The notes: generated by a model from the letters alone, not told the origin. Positions 25,879 through 35,244 are shown, counted from the stretch's first letter. The stretch is 44,844 bases of DNA from Bradyrhizobium sp. (GCF_004799405.1 NZ_SSMW01000049.1:1-44844); one strand, 5' to 3'. Made by a program: numbers and translations.

Positions 25879-25902
25879 GTTTGGTGACACTAACCACCAT
25901 GC

Positions 25903-25994
25903 CGTCACCCTGAGGTGCGAGCCAAGCGAGCCTCGGAGGGCGACATTGCCCATCCTTCGAGGCCCGCGCGTCGCGCGGGCACCTCAGGATGACG
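25903..25994. repeat. Intergenic palindromic element overlapping the next start codon
   Basis: The outer arms are CGTCACCCTGAGG (25903-25915) and CCTCAGGATGACG (25982-25994). The interior holds smaller complementary pieces (GCGAGCCAAGCGAGCCTCG and GCCCGCGCG-TCGCGCGGGC). This matches the CCTGAGG...CCTCAGG repeats common between genes in Bradyrhizobium. The ATG within its right arm (25989) is the start used for the next gene. Confidence 0.7.
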
Positions 25995-26798
25995 ACAATC
26001 GCCTTGTCCCCCCAACTCGTCTTCATCCTGACGCTCGCGTTGCGCATGGCGATCACGGCCGCGTTCGTGGTGTCGGCGTCCGTGATTACCGAGCGTTCGG
26101 GGCCGGTGATCGGCGCGCTGGTCGCGACCTTGCCGATTTCGGCGGGGCCTTCCTATGTGTTTCTGGGGCTCGATCACGATGCGGCCTTCGTCGCCGAAGG
26201 CGCGCTCGCGAGTCTGCCGATCAATGCCGTGACGGTCTTTCTCGGGCTGGCTTATGTCCTGCTGGCGCAGCGCCGCAGCGCGCTGGTCAGTTGGGCAGGT
26301 GCCGCTGCGGTCTGGATCGTTCTGGCGCTGGCAGTGCAGACCGTTCACTGGTCGCTGGCCGGCGGCCTGCTCGCGAATGCCGTTGCCTTTGCTGTGTGCG
26401 TGCCGACGCTGCGGCGTTTCCGTCACGTCAAGATGCCGCTGGTCACGCGCCGCTGGTACGATATCCCGTTGCGCGCATTGCTGGTTGCCACGCTGGTGGC
26501 AACCGTCGTTACCCTGTCGGGCTGGGTCGGCCCGAAGATCAGCGGCATCATCGCGCTGTTTCCAGTGGTGTTCAGCAGCATGATGTTGATTTTGCATCCA
26601 CGCATTGGCGGACCGCCGACCGCCGCGGTGATCGCCAACAGCGCCGGAGGATTGATGGGATTGGGCATCGCGATTGCGGTGCTGCATGTTGCCGCATTGC
26701 GCTTCGGTTCAGCGGTCGGGCTCAGCCTGGCGCTGATGACCTGCGTGAGCTGGAATCTCGGGCTGTGGTGGAACGGGCGGCGGAAGCTTGTGCGCTGA
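25989..26798 (+). CDS. Multi-span inner-membrane protein of unknown function
   Basis: 269 residues from the ATG at 25989 (MTTIALSPQLVFILTLALRM). About seven to eight hydrophobic segments are visible, e.g. VFILTLALRMAITAAFVVSA, VIGALVATLPISAGPSYVFL, SWAGAAAVWIVLALAVQTVH and the C-terminal LSLALMTCVSWNLGLWW. Short loops and a central KMPLVTRRWYD cytoplasmic segment separate them. No transporter signature was recognised. The start codon falls within a repeat element, so the first in-frame internal ATG (26046) is an alternative. It converges on mutS with 3 bases between the stops. Confidence 0.75.
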   Translation: MTTIALSPQLVFILTLALRMAITAAFVVSASVITERSGPVIGALVATLPISAGPSYVFLGLDHDAAFVAEGALASLPINAVTVFLGLAYVLLAQRRSALVSWAGAAAVWIVLALAVQTVHWSLAGGLLANAVAFAVCVPTLRRFRHVKMPLVTRRWYDIPLRALLVATLVATVVTLSGWVGPKISGIIALFPVVFSSMMLILHPRIGGPPTAAVIANSAGGLMGLGIAIAVLHVAALRFGSAVGLSLALMTCVSWNLGLWWNGRRKLVR

Positions 26799-26801
26799 CG
26801 G

Positions 26802-29564
26802 TTACCGCTTCGGCAGTTTCGCCTTCAACGCATAGAGCGCCTCCAGCGCGTCGCGCGGCGACATCTCGTCGGGGTGCAGCGCCTTTAATGCCTCGATCAA
26901 CTGTTCGGCTTCGCTTGGCGGCGCCGGCTCGGCGGCGGCGCGAGAGGGCACCGCGAACAGCGGCAGGTCGTCAGCCAGCGCGCGTGCGGTCTGGCCGCGG
27001 TCTTGCGCCTCGAGTTTTGCCAGCACCGCTTTGGCGCGTGCGATCACCGGCGCAGGCAGCCCCGCAAGCTTCGCCACCTGGATGCCGTAGGAGCGGTCGG
27101 CCGAGCCCGGCAACACTTCGTGCAGGAATACGACGTCGCCCTGCCATTCCTTGACCCGGACCGTGGCGTTGAACAGCCGCGGCAGCCTGGCCGAGAGCGC
27201 GGTCAGTTCATGATAGTGCGTGGCGAACAGCGTACGGCAGCGATTGGCCTCATGCAGATGCTCGATCGCCGCCCACGCAATCGACAGGCCGTCGAAGGTC
27301 GCGGTACCCCGTCCGATCTCGTCGAGGATAACCAGCGACCGTTCGCCGGCCTGATTGAGGATAACAGCGGTTTCCACCATCTCGACCATGAAGGTCGAGC
27401 GTCCGCGCGCCAGGTCGTCGGCCGCACCCACCCGCGAGAACAGCCGGTCGATGATGCCGATCCGCGCCCGCGACGCCGGCACGAAGCTGCCGATCTGGGC
27501 CATCAGCGCGATCAGCGCGTTCTGGCGCAGGAAGGTCGATTTGCCCGCCATGTTGGGGCCGGTGATCAGCCAGATCTGGCCAGCTCCTACCCCTCCCTCC
27601 CCCGCTTGCGGGGGAGGGTAGGGAGGGGGTACCGGCGACAGGTCGCAGGCGTTGGCGATGAAGGGGTGGCCGTCGCGCCGGAGCGCCTGCTCGACCACCG
27701 GATGCCGGCCGCCCTCGATGGCAAAGCTGAGCGAATTGTCGACCTCGGGCCGCACATAATTATCGTCGGCCGCGAGCTTCGCCAGCGCGGTCGAAACGTC
27801 CAGCAGCGCGAATGCATGCGCCGCCGCGCGCAGATCGTCGCTGGCGGCAAGCACCATGGCGCTGAGCCGCTCGAAGATTTCCAGCTCCAGTCCGAGCGCA
27901 CGGTCGCCGGCATTGGCGATTCTGGCCTCGATCTCGCCGAGTTCCGATGTGGTGAACCGGATCTGCCCGGCCAGCGTCTGGCGATGGATGAAGGTCGCGT
28001 TGAGCGGCGGCGCCATCAGTTTGTCGCCGTGCTGCGCCGTCACCTCGACGAAATAGCCGAGCACATTGTTGTGACGGATCTTGAGGCCCTTGACGCCGGT
28101 ATCGTCGGCGTAGCGCGCCTGCATCGCTGCGACGACGAGGCGCGAGGCGTCGCGCAGATTGCGGGTCTCGTCGAGTGCTGCCTCATAGCCTTCGCGTACG
28201 AACCCGCCGTCGCGCTTCATCAGCGGCAATTGTTCCGCCAGCGCGCGTTCGAATTCGCGGGCAAGATCCCGTGACGGACGCCGCAACGCTTCCATGACCG
28301 CGGCGATTTCCTGCGGCGGATCATCGAGCTGCGCAAGCCGCGCCAGCGCGGAATCGGCGGCGAGGATGCCGTCGCGCAATCCTGCAAGATCGCGCGGACC
28401 GCCGCGTCCGACCGACAATCGCGCCAGCGCGCGCGACATGTCGGGCGCGGCGCGCAGCGTGGTCCGGATGTCGTCGCGGGCCGCGGTGTCCGCAACGAAG
28501 ATCGCGATCGCATCAAGCCGCCGCGCAATCGCAGTGCTGTCGGTGAGTGGTGCCGCCAGCCGTTGCGCCAGCAGACGCGAACCAGCCGCGGTCACGGTGC
28601 AATCGATGGCGTCGAGCAATGATCCGCGCCGCTCGCCGGCGAGCGTGCGCGTCAATTCGAGATTGGCGCGGGTGGCAGGATCGATCGCCATGGTGGTGCC
28701 GGCGGCCTCGCGCGAAGGCGGCGACAGCGGCGGGCGTTTGCCCACTTGCGTTCGATCGATGTAGGTCACGGCGGCGGCGGCAGCGGTGGCTTCCAGCCGC
28801 GACATCGCGCTGAGGCCGTCCATGGTGGCGACCGCGAAATAATCGCACAGCCGCCGTTCGGCGGTGGCGCTGTCGAAGAAATCGCGGGTCAGCGGCGTCA
28901 CCGCCGGCAACTCGCGCAACAGCGGTCCCAGATCGGCGTCGCCATACAACGCGTCGGTGACGATCACTTCGTTGGGATTGATCCGCGACAGCGTGGCCGC
29001 CAACTCGCCGGTCGAGCATTCGGTGACGATGAATTCGGAGGTGGAAATGTCGATCCAGGAAAGCCCGATGCGATCGCCGCCCGACGAGCCACGCGCGCGT
29101 GCGATCGCAAGCAGGTAATTGTTGGTCTTCGCATCCAGCAGCGTGTCTTCGGTGAGCGTGCCCGGCGTCACCAGCCGCACCACGTCGCGGCGAACCACGC
29201 TTTTGTTGCCGCGTGCCCGCGCCGCGGCGGGGACTTCCATCTGCTCGCATACCGCGACGCGGTGACCTGAGGCGATCAGGCGATGCAGATAGTCGTCGGA
29301 GCGTTCCACCGGCACGCCGCACATCGGGATGTCGACGCCCTGATGCTTGCCGCGCTTGGTGAGCATGATGCCGAGGGCGCGCGAGGCGATCTCGGCGTCC
29401 TCGAAGAACAACTCGTAGAAGTCCCCCATCCGGTAGAACAGCAACAGGCCGGGATTGGCGGCCTTTATTTCCAGGTATTGTTCCATCATCGGCGTGACCC
29501 GCGCCGCCGTCTCGGCGGCGTGCTGAGCCTCTGATGGTGGGGGAAAGGATTGCTGGATCGTCAT
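26802..29564 (-). CDS. mutS: DNA mismatch repair ATPase MutS
   Basis: 920 residues from the ATG at 29564 ([10 protein letters not shown]); a reading from 29657 adds 31 residues of non-family sequence. The mismatch-recognition motif GDFYE sits in [17 protein letters not shown]. The ATPase has Walker A GPNMAGKS (669-676), [26 protein letters not shown] and [11 protein letters not shown]. It detects mismatches as a dimer and starts repair with MutL. The odd feature is a Pro/Gly-rich insert ([19 protein letters not shown]) just before IWLITGPN, encoded by a GC-rich palindrome of the intergenic type, in frame. The insert is close to the nucleotide site but at a surface loop in known MutS folds, so function may survive. 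Confidence 0.96.
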   Translation of the reverse strand: MTIQQSFPPPSEAQHAAETAARVTPMMEQYLEIKAANPGLLLFYRMGDFYELFFEDAEIASRALGIMLTKRGKHQGVDIPMCGVPVERSDDYLHRLIASGHRVAVCEQMEVPAAARARGNKSVVRRDVVRLVTPGTLTEDTLLDAKTNNYLLAIARARGSSGGDRIGLSWIDISTSEFIVTECSTGELAATLSRINPNEVIVTDALYGDADLGPLLRELPAVTPLTRDFFDSATAERRLCDYFAVATMDGLSAMSRLEATAAAAAVTYIDRTQVGKRPPLSPPSREAAGTTMAIDPATRANLELTRTLAGERRGSLLDAIDCTVTAAGSRLLAQRLAAPLTDSTAIARRLDAIAIFVADTAARDDIRTTLRAAPDMSRALARLSVGRGGPRDLAGLRDGILAADSALARLAQLDDPPQEIAAVMEALRRPSRDLAREFERALAEQLPLMKRDGGFVREGYEAALDETRNLRDASRLVVAAMQARYADDTGVKGLKIRHNNVLGYFVEVTAQHGDKLMAPPLNATFIHRQTLAGQIRFTTSELGEIEARIANAGDRALGLELEIFERLSAMVLAASDDLRAAAHAFALLDVSTALAKLAADDNYVRPEVDNSLSFAIEGGRHPVVEQALRRDGHPFIANACDLSPVPPPYPPPQAGEGGVGAGQIWLITGPNMAGKSTFLRQNALIALMAQIGSFVPASRARIGIIDRLFSRVGAADDLARGRSTFMVEMVETAVILNQAGERSLVILDEIGRGTATFDGLSIAWAAIEHLHEANRCRTLFATHYHELTALSARLPRLFNATVRVKEWQGDVVFLHEVLPGSADRSYGIQVAKLAGLPAPVIARAKAVLAKLEAQDRGQTARALADDLPLFAVPSRAAAEPAPPSEAEQLIEALKALHPDEMSPRDALEALYALKAKLPKR
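27586..27631. repeat. Palindromic repeat inserted in frame within mutS
   Basis: The perfect core CTCCCCCGC-TT-GCGGGGGAG (27597-27616) is flanked by further CCCTCC and GGGTAGGGAGG arms. The same core occurs between genes at 29647-29664. Inside mutS it adds roughly 15 codons without breaking the frame. Confidence 0.85.
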
Positions 29565-29646
29565 CGCCGCGCAAACTACAAAATTTTGGCCCGCGATCCT
29601 ATCGGTTTGCCGCCGCATTGCAGGTTTTCCACGTTCTCGGCTGCAC

Positions 29647-29664
29647 CTCCCCCGCAAGCGGGAG
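29647..29664. repeat. Intergenic copy of the CTCCCCCGC palindrome
   Basis: CTCCCCCGC-AA-GCGGGAG followed by AGGGG lies in the 204-base gap between mutS (minus) and the thiolase gene (plus). It has the same core as the element inside mutS about 2 kb away. The rest of the gap shows no gene. Confidence 0.7.
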
Positions 29665-29768
29665 AGGGGCGATAGAGCGGGAATTGACCTGCCGCGAAGG
29701 CGCTCCTAAAACTCGCCATCAATTCCGGCGTTGAGGCGCGGGTGACGGCATTCTCAGGGAGAGATTCG

Positions 29769-30977
29769 ATGGGTGATGTGTTTGTGTGCGACGCCGTACG
29801 AACCCCGATTGGGCGCTTCGGCGGCTCGCTGGCCAAGGTCCGCGCCGACGACCTGGCGGCGGCCCCGATCAAGGCGCTGATGGCGCGCAACCCCAAGCTC
29901 GACTGGGCCGCGGTCGATGAGGTCTATTTCGGCTGCGCCAACCAGGCCGGCGAGGATAACCGCAACGTGGCGCGCATGGCGCTGCTGTTGGCGGGATTGC
30001 CGGAGTCGATCCCAGGCCTGACGCTCAATCGGCTCTGCGCTTCCGGCCTCGATGCCGTCGGTGCCGCGGGACGCGCGATCCGCGCCGGCGAGATCGACCT
30101 TGCCGTCGCCGGCGGCGTTGAATCGATGACGCGCGCGCCGTTCGTGATGGGCAAGGCGCCCGAAGCGTTTTCGCGCTCGGCCGATCTCTACGACACCACC
30201 ATCGGCTGGCGCTTCATCAATCCCCTGATGAAGGCGCAATACGGCGTCGACGCCATGCCGGAAACCGGCGAGAACGTCGCCGAGGAGTTCCAGGTGTCGC
30301 GCGCCGATCAGGACGCGTTCGCGATCCGCTCGCAGCAGCGCGCCGGGAAAGCGATCGCATCGGGCTATTTCGCCGAGGAAATCACCCCGATCTCGGTGCC
30401 CGGCGGCAAGGCCGGACCCATCACGGTCGACAAGGACGAGCATCCGCGTCCCGAAACCACGCTCGAAGGCCTGGCAAAACTGAAGCCGATCGTGCGCAAC
30501 CCCGGCACCGTGACGGCCGGCAATGCGTCGGGAATCAATGATGGCGCCGCGGCGATGATTCTGGCCTCCGAGGCCGCGGTGAAGAAGCACGGGCTGACGC
30601 CGCGGGCGCGGATCCTGGGACTGGCCTCGGCCGCGGTGCCGCCGCGCATCATGGGGATCGGCCCGGTGCCGGCGACGCGCAAGCTGATGGAACGGCTGGG
30701 ACTCAAGATCAGCGATTTCGATTTGATCGAGCTCAATGAAGCCTTCGCCAGTCAGGGCATAGCCTGCCTGCGCCAACTGGGCGTCAAGGACGATGCCGAC
30801 TTCGTCAACCCGCATGGTGGCGCCATCGCGCTCGGCCATCCGCTCGGCATGAGCGGGGCGCGCCTCGCCATGACCGCGGTGCACGGCATGGAGAAGCGCG
30901 GCGGCAAGCGCGCGCTCGCTACCATGTGCGTCGGCGTCGGCCAGGGCGTCGCGATGGCGATCGAGAAGGTGAACTAG
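29769..30977 (+). CDS. pcaF: Thiolase, probable 3-oxoadipyl-CoA thiolase
   Basis: 402 residues from the ATG at 29769 (MGDVFVCDAVRTPIGRFGG); an earlier GTG adds 9 residues. Thiolase motifs: nucleophile C90 in LNRLCASGLDAVG, the NEAFA loop, His in NPHGGAIALGHPLGMSG, and the second Cys in MCVGVGQG. The family cleaves 3-oxoacyl-CoA to acetyl-CoA. The DLIELNEAFASQ stretch, the overall likeness to PcaF and the position upstream of pcaH and pcaG favour the last step of the beta-ketoadipate pathway (succinyl-CoA plus acetyl-CoA). A general acetyl-CoA acetyltransferase remains possible. pcaI and pcaJ are not in the window. Confidence 0.82.
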   Translation: MGDVFVCDAVRTPIGRFGGSLAKVRADDLAAAPIKALMARNPKLDWAAVDEVYFGCANQAGEDNRNVARMALLLAGLPESIPGLTLNRLCASGLDAVGAAGRAIRAGEIDLAVAGGVESMTRAPFVMGKAPEAFSRSADLYDTTIGWRFINPLMKAQYGVDAMPETGENVAEEFQVSRADQDAFAIRSQQRAGKAIASGYFAEEITPISVPGGKAGPITVDKDEHPRPETTLEGLAKLKPIVRNPGTVTAGNASGINDGAAAMILASEAAVKKHGLTPRARILGLASAAVPPRIMGIGPVPATRKLMERLGLKISDFDLIELNEAFASQGIACLRQLGVKDDADFVNPHGGAIALGHPLGMSGARLAMTAVHGMEKRGGKRALATMCVGVGQGVAMAIEKVN

Positions 30978-30984
30978 ATCCGAT

Positions 30985-31028
30985 CCTCATCCTGAGCAGC
31001 GGCCTCTTGGCCGCGTCTTGAAGGATGG
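30985..31028. repeat. CCTCATCCTGAG-type repeat after the thiolase gene
   Basis: CCTCATCCTGAG, an inner GCGGCC-TCTT-GGCCGC hairpin, then TTGAAGGATGG. It resembles the element at 25903-25994 and lies 7 bases after the thiolase stop, where it may form a hairpin in the transcript. Confidence 0.55.
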
Positions 31029-31038
31029 CGGCAAATTT

Positions 31039-31082
31039 CATGGTTCGAGACGGCGCTGAAGCGGCGCCTCCTCATCATGAGG
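31039..31082. repeat. CATGGTTCGAGAC-type repeat before pcaH
   Basis: CATGGTTCGAGAC, GGCGC, a short loop, then GGCGCC and CTCCTCATCATGAG make an imperfect long hairpin of a second sequence type. It sits 18 bases before the pcaH ATG, so it could affect translation as well as separate the thiolase and pcaH transcripts. Confidence 0.5.
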
Positions 31083-31100
31083 CAGAAGGCTGGAGTCCGC

Positions 31101-31802
31101 ATGACCCTCAATTATCCCATTGCCAGCAACGCCGCGCATCCGGCGCGTCTGTCGCCGGCCTACCGCAGCACGATCAAGCGCTCGCCGCAGAGGCCGCTGA
31201 TCATCATGCGCCATACGCTGTCGGAACTGACCGGGCCGGTCTATGGCCACGAGACGGTGCGCGAGAACGATGCCGACCTCACCATCCAGCACACCGGCGA
31301 GCCGCTCGGCGAGCGCATCATCGTCCATGGCCATGTGCGGGACGAAGACGGCCGCGGCGTCCCGAACACGCTGGTCGAGATCTGGCAGGCCAATGCCTGC
31401 GGCCGCTATATCCACGTGGTCGATCAGCATCCGGCGCCGCTCGATCCCAATTTTACCGGGGCGGGCCGTGCGCAAACCGATGCCGAGGGCTATTACAGGT
31501 TCGTCACCGTTAAGCCCGGCGCCTATCCCTGGGGCAACCATCACAACGCCTGGCGCCCGGCCCATATCCACTTCTCGGTATTCGGCCATGCCTTCATCGC
31601 GCGGCTGGTGACGCAGATGTATTTCCCCGACGATCCCTTGTTCGAATTCGATCCGATCTTCAATTCGGTGCCGGACGAGAAAGCGCGGATGCGGATGGTC
31701 TCATCCTTCGATCTGGAAAACACCCAGCCGGAATGGGCGCTGTGCTACCGCTTCAACATTGTGCTGCGCGGTCGCGGCGCCACGCCGATGGAGACGAAAT
31801 AG
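31101..31802 (+). CDS. pcaH: Protocatechuate 3,4-dioxygenase beta subunit
   Basis: 233 residues from the ATG at 31101 (MTLNYPIASNAAHPARLSPA), with GGAG ten bases upstream. The four non-heme Fe(III) ligands are present at the family spacing: Y103 (GRYIH), Y142 (AYPWGNHHN), H155 and H157 (RPAHIHFSVFG). These match Tyr408, Tyr447, His460 and His462 of the Pseudomonas enzyme. The holoenzyme cleaves protocatechuate between the hydroxyls to 3-carboxy-cis,cis-muconate in the cytoplasm. The stop overlaps the pcaG start by one base (TAGTG). The upstream gap of 123 bases is filled with two repeats. Confidence 0.96.
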   Translation: MTLNYPIASNAAHPARLSPAYRSTIKRSPQRPLIIMRHTLSELTGPVYGHETVRENDADLTIQHTGEPLGERIIVHGHVRDEDGRGVPNTLVEIWQANACGRYIHVVDQHPAPLDPNFTGAGRAQTDAEGYYRFVTVKPGAYPWGNHHNAWRPAHIHFSVFGHAFIARLVTQMYFPDDPLFEFDPIFNSVPDEKARMRMVSSFDLENTQPEWALCYRFNIVLRGRGATPMETK

Positions 31803-32407
31803 TGCCGGACGCCGATATCAAGGGCATCACGCCGTCGCAGACCGTCGGTCCGTTTTTCAAATATGGACTGACGCCGAACGGCGCCTATGACTGGAACGAC
31901 GCCTTCACCAACAACCTCGTCACCCCGGACGCCTCGGGCGAGCGCATCCGGGTGGAAGGCCGGGTGTTCGACGGCGATGGCCAGCCGGTGCCGGATTGCA
32001 TGCTGGAGATCTGGCAGGCCGACGCGCAGGGCCGCTTTGCCGATCCGCAGGACAAACGCGCGCTGCCGAATTCGACGTTCCGGGGTTTCGGCCGCTGCGG
32101 CACCGATCCGAACGGCGGATATGTGTTCGATACCATCCGGCCGGGCCAGGTGCCCGATCCTGACGGCAAGCCGCAGGCGCCGCATCTTTTGCTGGCGATT
32201 TTTGCGCGCGGCATGTTGCTGCAGCTCTACACGCGGATCTATCTCGACGGCGAGGCGGCGAACGTCGCCGACCCCATCCTGGCGCTGGTGCCGTCAGATC
32301 GCCGCGACACCCTGATCGCCAGACGCAAACCGGGCAGCGGCAACGCGGTCTATTGTCTCGACATTCATCTGCAGGGTGACAACGAGACCGTGTTTTTCGA
32401 CGTGTGA
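31802..32407 (+). CDS. pcaG: Protocatechuate 3,4-dioxygenase alpha subunit
   Basis: 201 residues from a GTG start at 31802, coupled to the pcaH stop. The family opening is GITPSQTVGPFFKYGL; the core LEIWQADAQGRFADP corresponds to the beta subunit's iron-site region but lacks the Tyr ligand, as usual for alpha. The end has RLL-type ARRKPGSGNAVYCLDIHLQG. The alpha subunit completes the substrate pocket and oligomer with PcaH. Later pathway genes (pcaB, pcaC, pcaD) are not in the window. Confidence 0.95.
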   Translation: MPDADIKGITPSQTVGPFFKYGLTPNGAYDWNDAFTNNLVTPDASGERIRVEGRVFDGDGQPVPDCMLEIWQADAQGRFADPQDKRALPNSTFRGFGRCGTDPNGGYVFDTIRPGQVPDPDGKPQAPHLLLAIFARGMLLQLYTRIYLDGEAANVADPILALVPSDRRDTLIARRKPGSGNAVYCLDIHLQGDNETVFFDV

Positions 32408-32415
32408 GGTTCCTG

Positions 32416-32500
32416 TCATGGCCGGGCTTGACCCGGCCATCCATCTGTTTCGAAGAATGCTTGTTGTGAAGATTGATGGATACGCGGGTCCGCGTATGAC
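32416..32500. repeat. Compound palindromic repeat between convergent pcaG and emrB
   Basis: ATGGCCGGG-CTTGA-CCCGGCCAT (32418-32440) is followed after 39 bases by ATACGCGG-GT-CCGCGTAT (32480-32497). The first part is a near copy of the element at 19853-19880. Both stems are perfect or nearly so and lie between two gene ends, so they may act as a two-way transcription end. Confidence 0.7.
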
Positions 32501-32514
32501 AGGGAAGCGCCCCG

Positions 32515-34074
32515 TTACTCGATCACCGCATGCTCGGGCGCCAGCGACTGCTTGCGTAGTGCGACCTTGGTCGAGCCGATCATGATCGCGAGCGGGATTG
32601 CACACAGCGTGAAGATCATCACCATCTGGTAATCTTGCGAGAAAGCGATGATCTGCGCCTGCAGGCCGACCATCACATCCGCCATGGCGCGTCCGGCATC
32701 GCTGTTGAGGTCTATCATGCTGCGCACGTCAGGCATCTGCAGCGCATGGTTGAACGGATTGATGTGCTCGGACAACACCGCGTAAACCCGTCGTCCTCCT
32801 TCCGTCAGTTCCGCGATGACAACTGAGATTCCGATCGAGCTGGCGACATTACGCATCAGGGTCAGCATCGAGGTGCCGTCGGTGCGCAAATGGTTGGGCA
32901 GCGTCAGGAACGCCACCGTGCTCAGCGGCACGAACACGAGCCCGAACCCGAAGCCTTGCAAGATACTGACGACGACGATCGACGGCACGTCGGTCTGATC
33001 GGTCCACCCGGTCATGTAGAACAGCGACAGGCAGGTCAGGCTGAGGCCGCTGACGATCAATGTGCGCGCCTCGATATACCGCATCATCCGGCCGACCAGC
33101 ATCATCGCGACAAAGGTGCCGCAGCCGCGTGTCGCCAGCAGCAGGCCCGCGGTGATGATCGGATAGCCGATCACGTTCTGCAAGAACGGCGACGACACCG
33201 CCATGGTCGAGAACAGCACCAGCCCCATCACCGCCATGAACACGCAGCCGCCGACAAAATTCCGGTCCTTGAAGATCGCAAACTGGATGAACGGCTTCGC
33301 GGTCGTAAGCGAATGGGCAAAGAAATAATAGAAACCGACGATCGAGACGATCAATTCGGCGATAATCTCGTTCGATTCAAACCAGCCGAGCTGTTCGCCG
33401 CGATCAAGTGCGATCTGCAAGGCGCCGATGCCGACCGCGAGCGCGGAGAATCCGAACCAGTCGAAGCGCAGTTCGAGATTCTTTTTGGTCTCGTCCATGA
33501 AGACCAGCAGGCCGAGCACCGTGAAAATGCCGAATGGCAGGTTGACGAAGAACACCCAGTGCCAGGAATAGGTTTCCGTGAGCCAGGCGCCGAGCGAAGG
33601 CCCCATGATGGGCCCCATCATCACGCCCATGCCCCAGATCGACATTGCCTTGGCGCGCTCATGCAGCGCGTAGGAATCCAGCATCACCGCCTGCGACAGC
33701 GGCACCAGGGCGGCGCCGAACATGCCCTGCATCAGGCGGAACAGCACCATCTGGTTGATGTCCTGGGCCACGCCGCACAGCACCGAAGCGACCGTAAAGC
33801 CGCCCGAACACAGGATGAAGATGCGCTTGCGGCCGAAGCGGTTGGCGATCCAGCCCACCGGCGCGGTCATGATCGCGGCGGCGACGATATAGGAGGTCAA
33901 CACCCAGTTGATCTGGTCTTGCGAGGCCGACAGGCTGCCCTGCATGTAAGGCAGCGCGACGTTGGCGATGGTGGTGTCCAGCGCCTGCATGATAGTCGCC
34001 GTCATGGCGCAAATCGTCACCATGTTCCGGCGCAGGCCGGGAACGGCAATCGGTGCTGCTGCCGTCGTCGCCAT
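32515..34074 (-). CDS. emrB: DHA2-family (EmrB-type) multidrug MFS transporter
   Basis: 519 residues with about 14 membrane segments. Early features are typical of DHA2: MQALDTTIANVALPYMQGSL in the first helix and loop, the motif WIANRFGRKRIF, then GAALVPLSQAVMLD. The SWHWVFFVNLPFGI stretch is a DHA2 hallmark. It exports hydrophobic toxicants using proton motive force, together with the EmrA adaptor. Its start is 6 bases after the emrA stop, so it is the third gene of a marR-emrA-emrB operon. Confidence 0.93.
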   Translation of the reverse strand: MATTAAAPIAVPGLRRNMVTICAMTATIMQALDTTIANVALPYMQGSLSASQDQINWVLTSYIVAAAIMTAPVGWIANRFGRKRIFILCSGGFTVASVLCGVAQDINQMVLFRLMQGMFGAALVPLSQAVMLDSYALHERAKAMSIWGMGVMMGPIMGPSLGAWLTETYSWHWVFFVNLPFGIFTVLGLLVFMDETKKNLELRFDWFGFSALAVGIGALQIALDRGEQLGWFESNEIIAELIVSIVGFYYFFAHSLTTAKPFIQFAIFKDRNFVGGCVFMAVMGLVLFSTMAVSSPFLQNVIGYPIITAGLLLATRGCGTFVAMMLVGRMMRYIEARTLIVSGLSLTCLSLFYMTGWTDQTDVPSIVVVSILQGFGFGLVFVPLSTVAFLTLPNHLRTDGTSMLTLMRNVASSIGISVVIAELTEGGRRVYAVLSEHINPFNHALQMPDVRSMIDLNSDAGRAMADVMVGLQAQIIAFSQDYQMVMIFTLCAIPLAIMIGSTKVALRKQSLAPEHAVIE

Positions 34075-34080
34075 GTTCGA

Positions 34081-35244
34081 TCAGTCCTGGTTCGCCACCG
34101 CCGGCGAGAAGCCGAGCAGGGCCGCAAGCGAACGGCGATGGCCGGTGTCGATCGTGGTATAGGCGCTCATGCCGGCTTTCAGCTTCTGCACATACCTGTC
34201 GTTGCTGTCGAAATAGATCCGCACCGGCACGCGCTGGACCACCTTGACGAAATTCCCGGTGGCGTTCTGCGGCGGCAGGATGGCGAACTGCGCCCCGGTA
34301 CCGGGACTCAATGAGCCGACAGTGCCCTTGAAGGCATGGTCCGGGAAGGCATCGACGTCGATGGTGACTGGTTGCCCTACCGCCACGTAGGTGAAGTCCG
34401 ATTCCTTCGGGTTGGCGTCGACCCAGGGCTTGGCGGTGTCGATGATGGAGAATACCGGCGTGCCGGCGACGACGAAGCGGCCGAGCTGGATCTGGTCGAC
34501 CTGGGTCGCAACGCCGTTTATCGGCGCGCGCATCACGGTGTGGTCGAGATTGCGCTCGGCCTGCGCGAGCGCGGCCTTGGCCAGAGCATAGGGCGGAAAT
34601 TGGTCGAGCGGCAAATCGGGGTTGCCGAGCAACTGGGTTTTCGCGTTGGAAAGCTGCTGCTTGAGGTATTGCAGCTGCGCGCTCGCGGTGACCAGGGCTG
34701 TTCCCGCATTGTCGAGATCGAGCTGCGAGCCGAAATTGCTCTTGGCCAGCGTCGCCTTGCGATCGACGTCGCGCTGTTTCAGGTCGACGCCCTGCTGCGC
34801 AAGGTCCTGCATCTGGCCGTAGATCTTGATGTTTGCCGCCAGGTTGTCATAGGTCGTCTGGGCCTGGTCGAGCGTGGCCTTGGCCTGCCGCTCGGCGAGT
34901 TGAAACGGCACCGGGTCGATCTCGAACAGCACGTCGCCTTCGTTGACCTGCTGGCCTTCGCGAACCACGACCTTTTCGATCTTGCCGGAAATGTCGGGCG
35001 TGATCAGAACCTTTTGGGCGCCGACATAGGCGTCGTCGGTGGTGACGTAGCGGCCGCCATTGAGATAGAAGACCAGCCCGGCGATCAGCGCCATCAGCGG
35101 CAGCACCACCAGCAGAAGCACGCGACGGTAACGCCGCATCCCGGCCATCAACCGGCGGCGCGGTTCGGCGGCAATTTTCACCCTCGGCTTCGCCGGCGGA
35201 TTGCCCTTCTGCTCGGGCGGGAACTTGAGGATCGGATCAGCCAT
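34081..35244 (-). CDS. emrA: EmrA/HlyD-type periplasmic adaptor protein
   Basis: 387 residues from the ATG at 35244 (MADPILKFPP). A basic N-terminus (to about residue 40) precedes one membrane helix (VLLLVVLPLMALIAGLVFYL), then the biotinyl-lipoyl-like part (YVGAQKVLITPDISGKIEKV and VREGQQVNEGDVLFEI), a helical hairpin, the second lipoyl half (MRAPINGVATQVDQI) and a beta-barrel domain (KPWVDANPKESDF). It links EmrB to an outer-membrane channel. The start overlaps the marR stop by 8 bases. No outer-membrane factor gene is present here. Confidence 0.92.
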   Translation of the reverse strand: MADPILKFPPEQKGNPPAKPRVKIAAEPRRRLMAGMRRYRRVLLLVVLPLMALIAGLVFYLNGGRYVTTDDAYVGAQKVLITPDISGKIEKVVVREGQQVNEGDVLFEIDPVPFQLAERQAKATLDQAQTTYDNLAANIKIYGQMQDLAQQGVDLKQRDVDRKATLAKSNFGSQLDLDNAGTALVTASAQLQYLKQQLSNAKTQLLGNPDLPLDQFPPYALAKAALAQAERNLDHTVMRAPINGVATQVDQIQLGRFVVAGTPVFSIIDTAKPWVDANPKESDFTYVAVGQPVTIDVDAFPDHAFKGTVGSLSPGTGAQFAILPPQNATGNFVKVVQRVPVRIYFDSNDRYVQKLKAGMSAYTTIDTGHRRSLAALLGFSPAVANQD

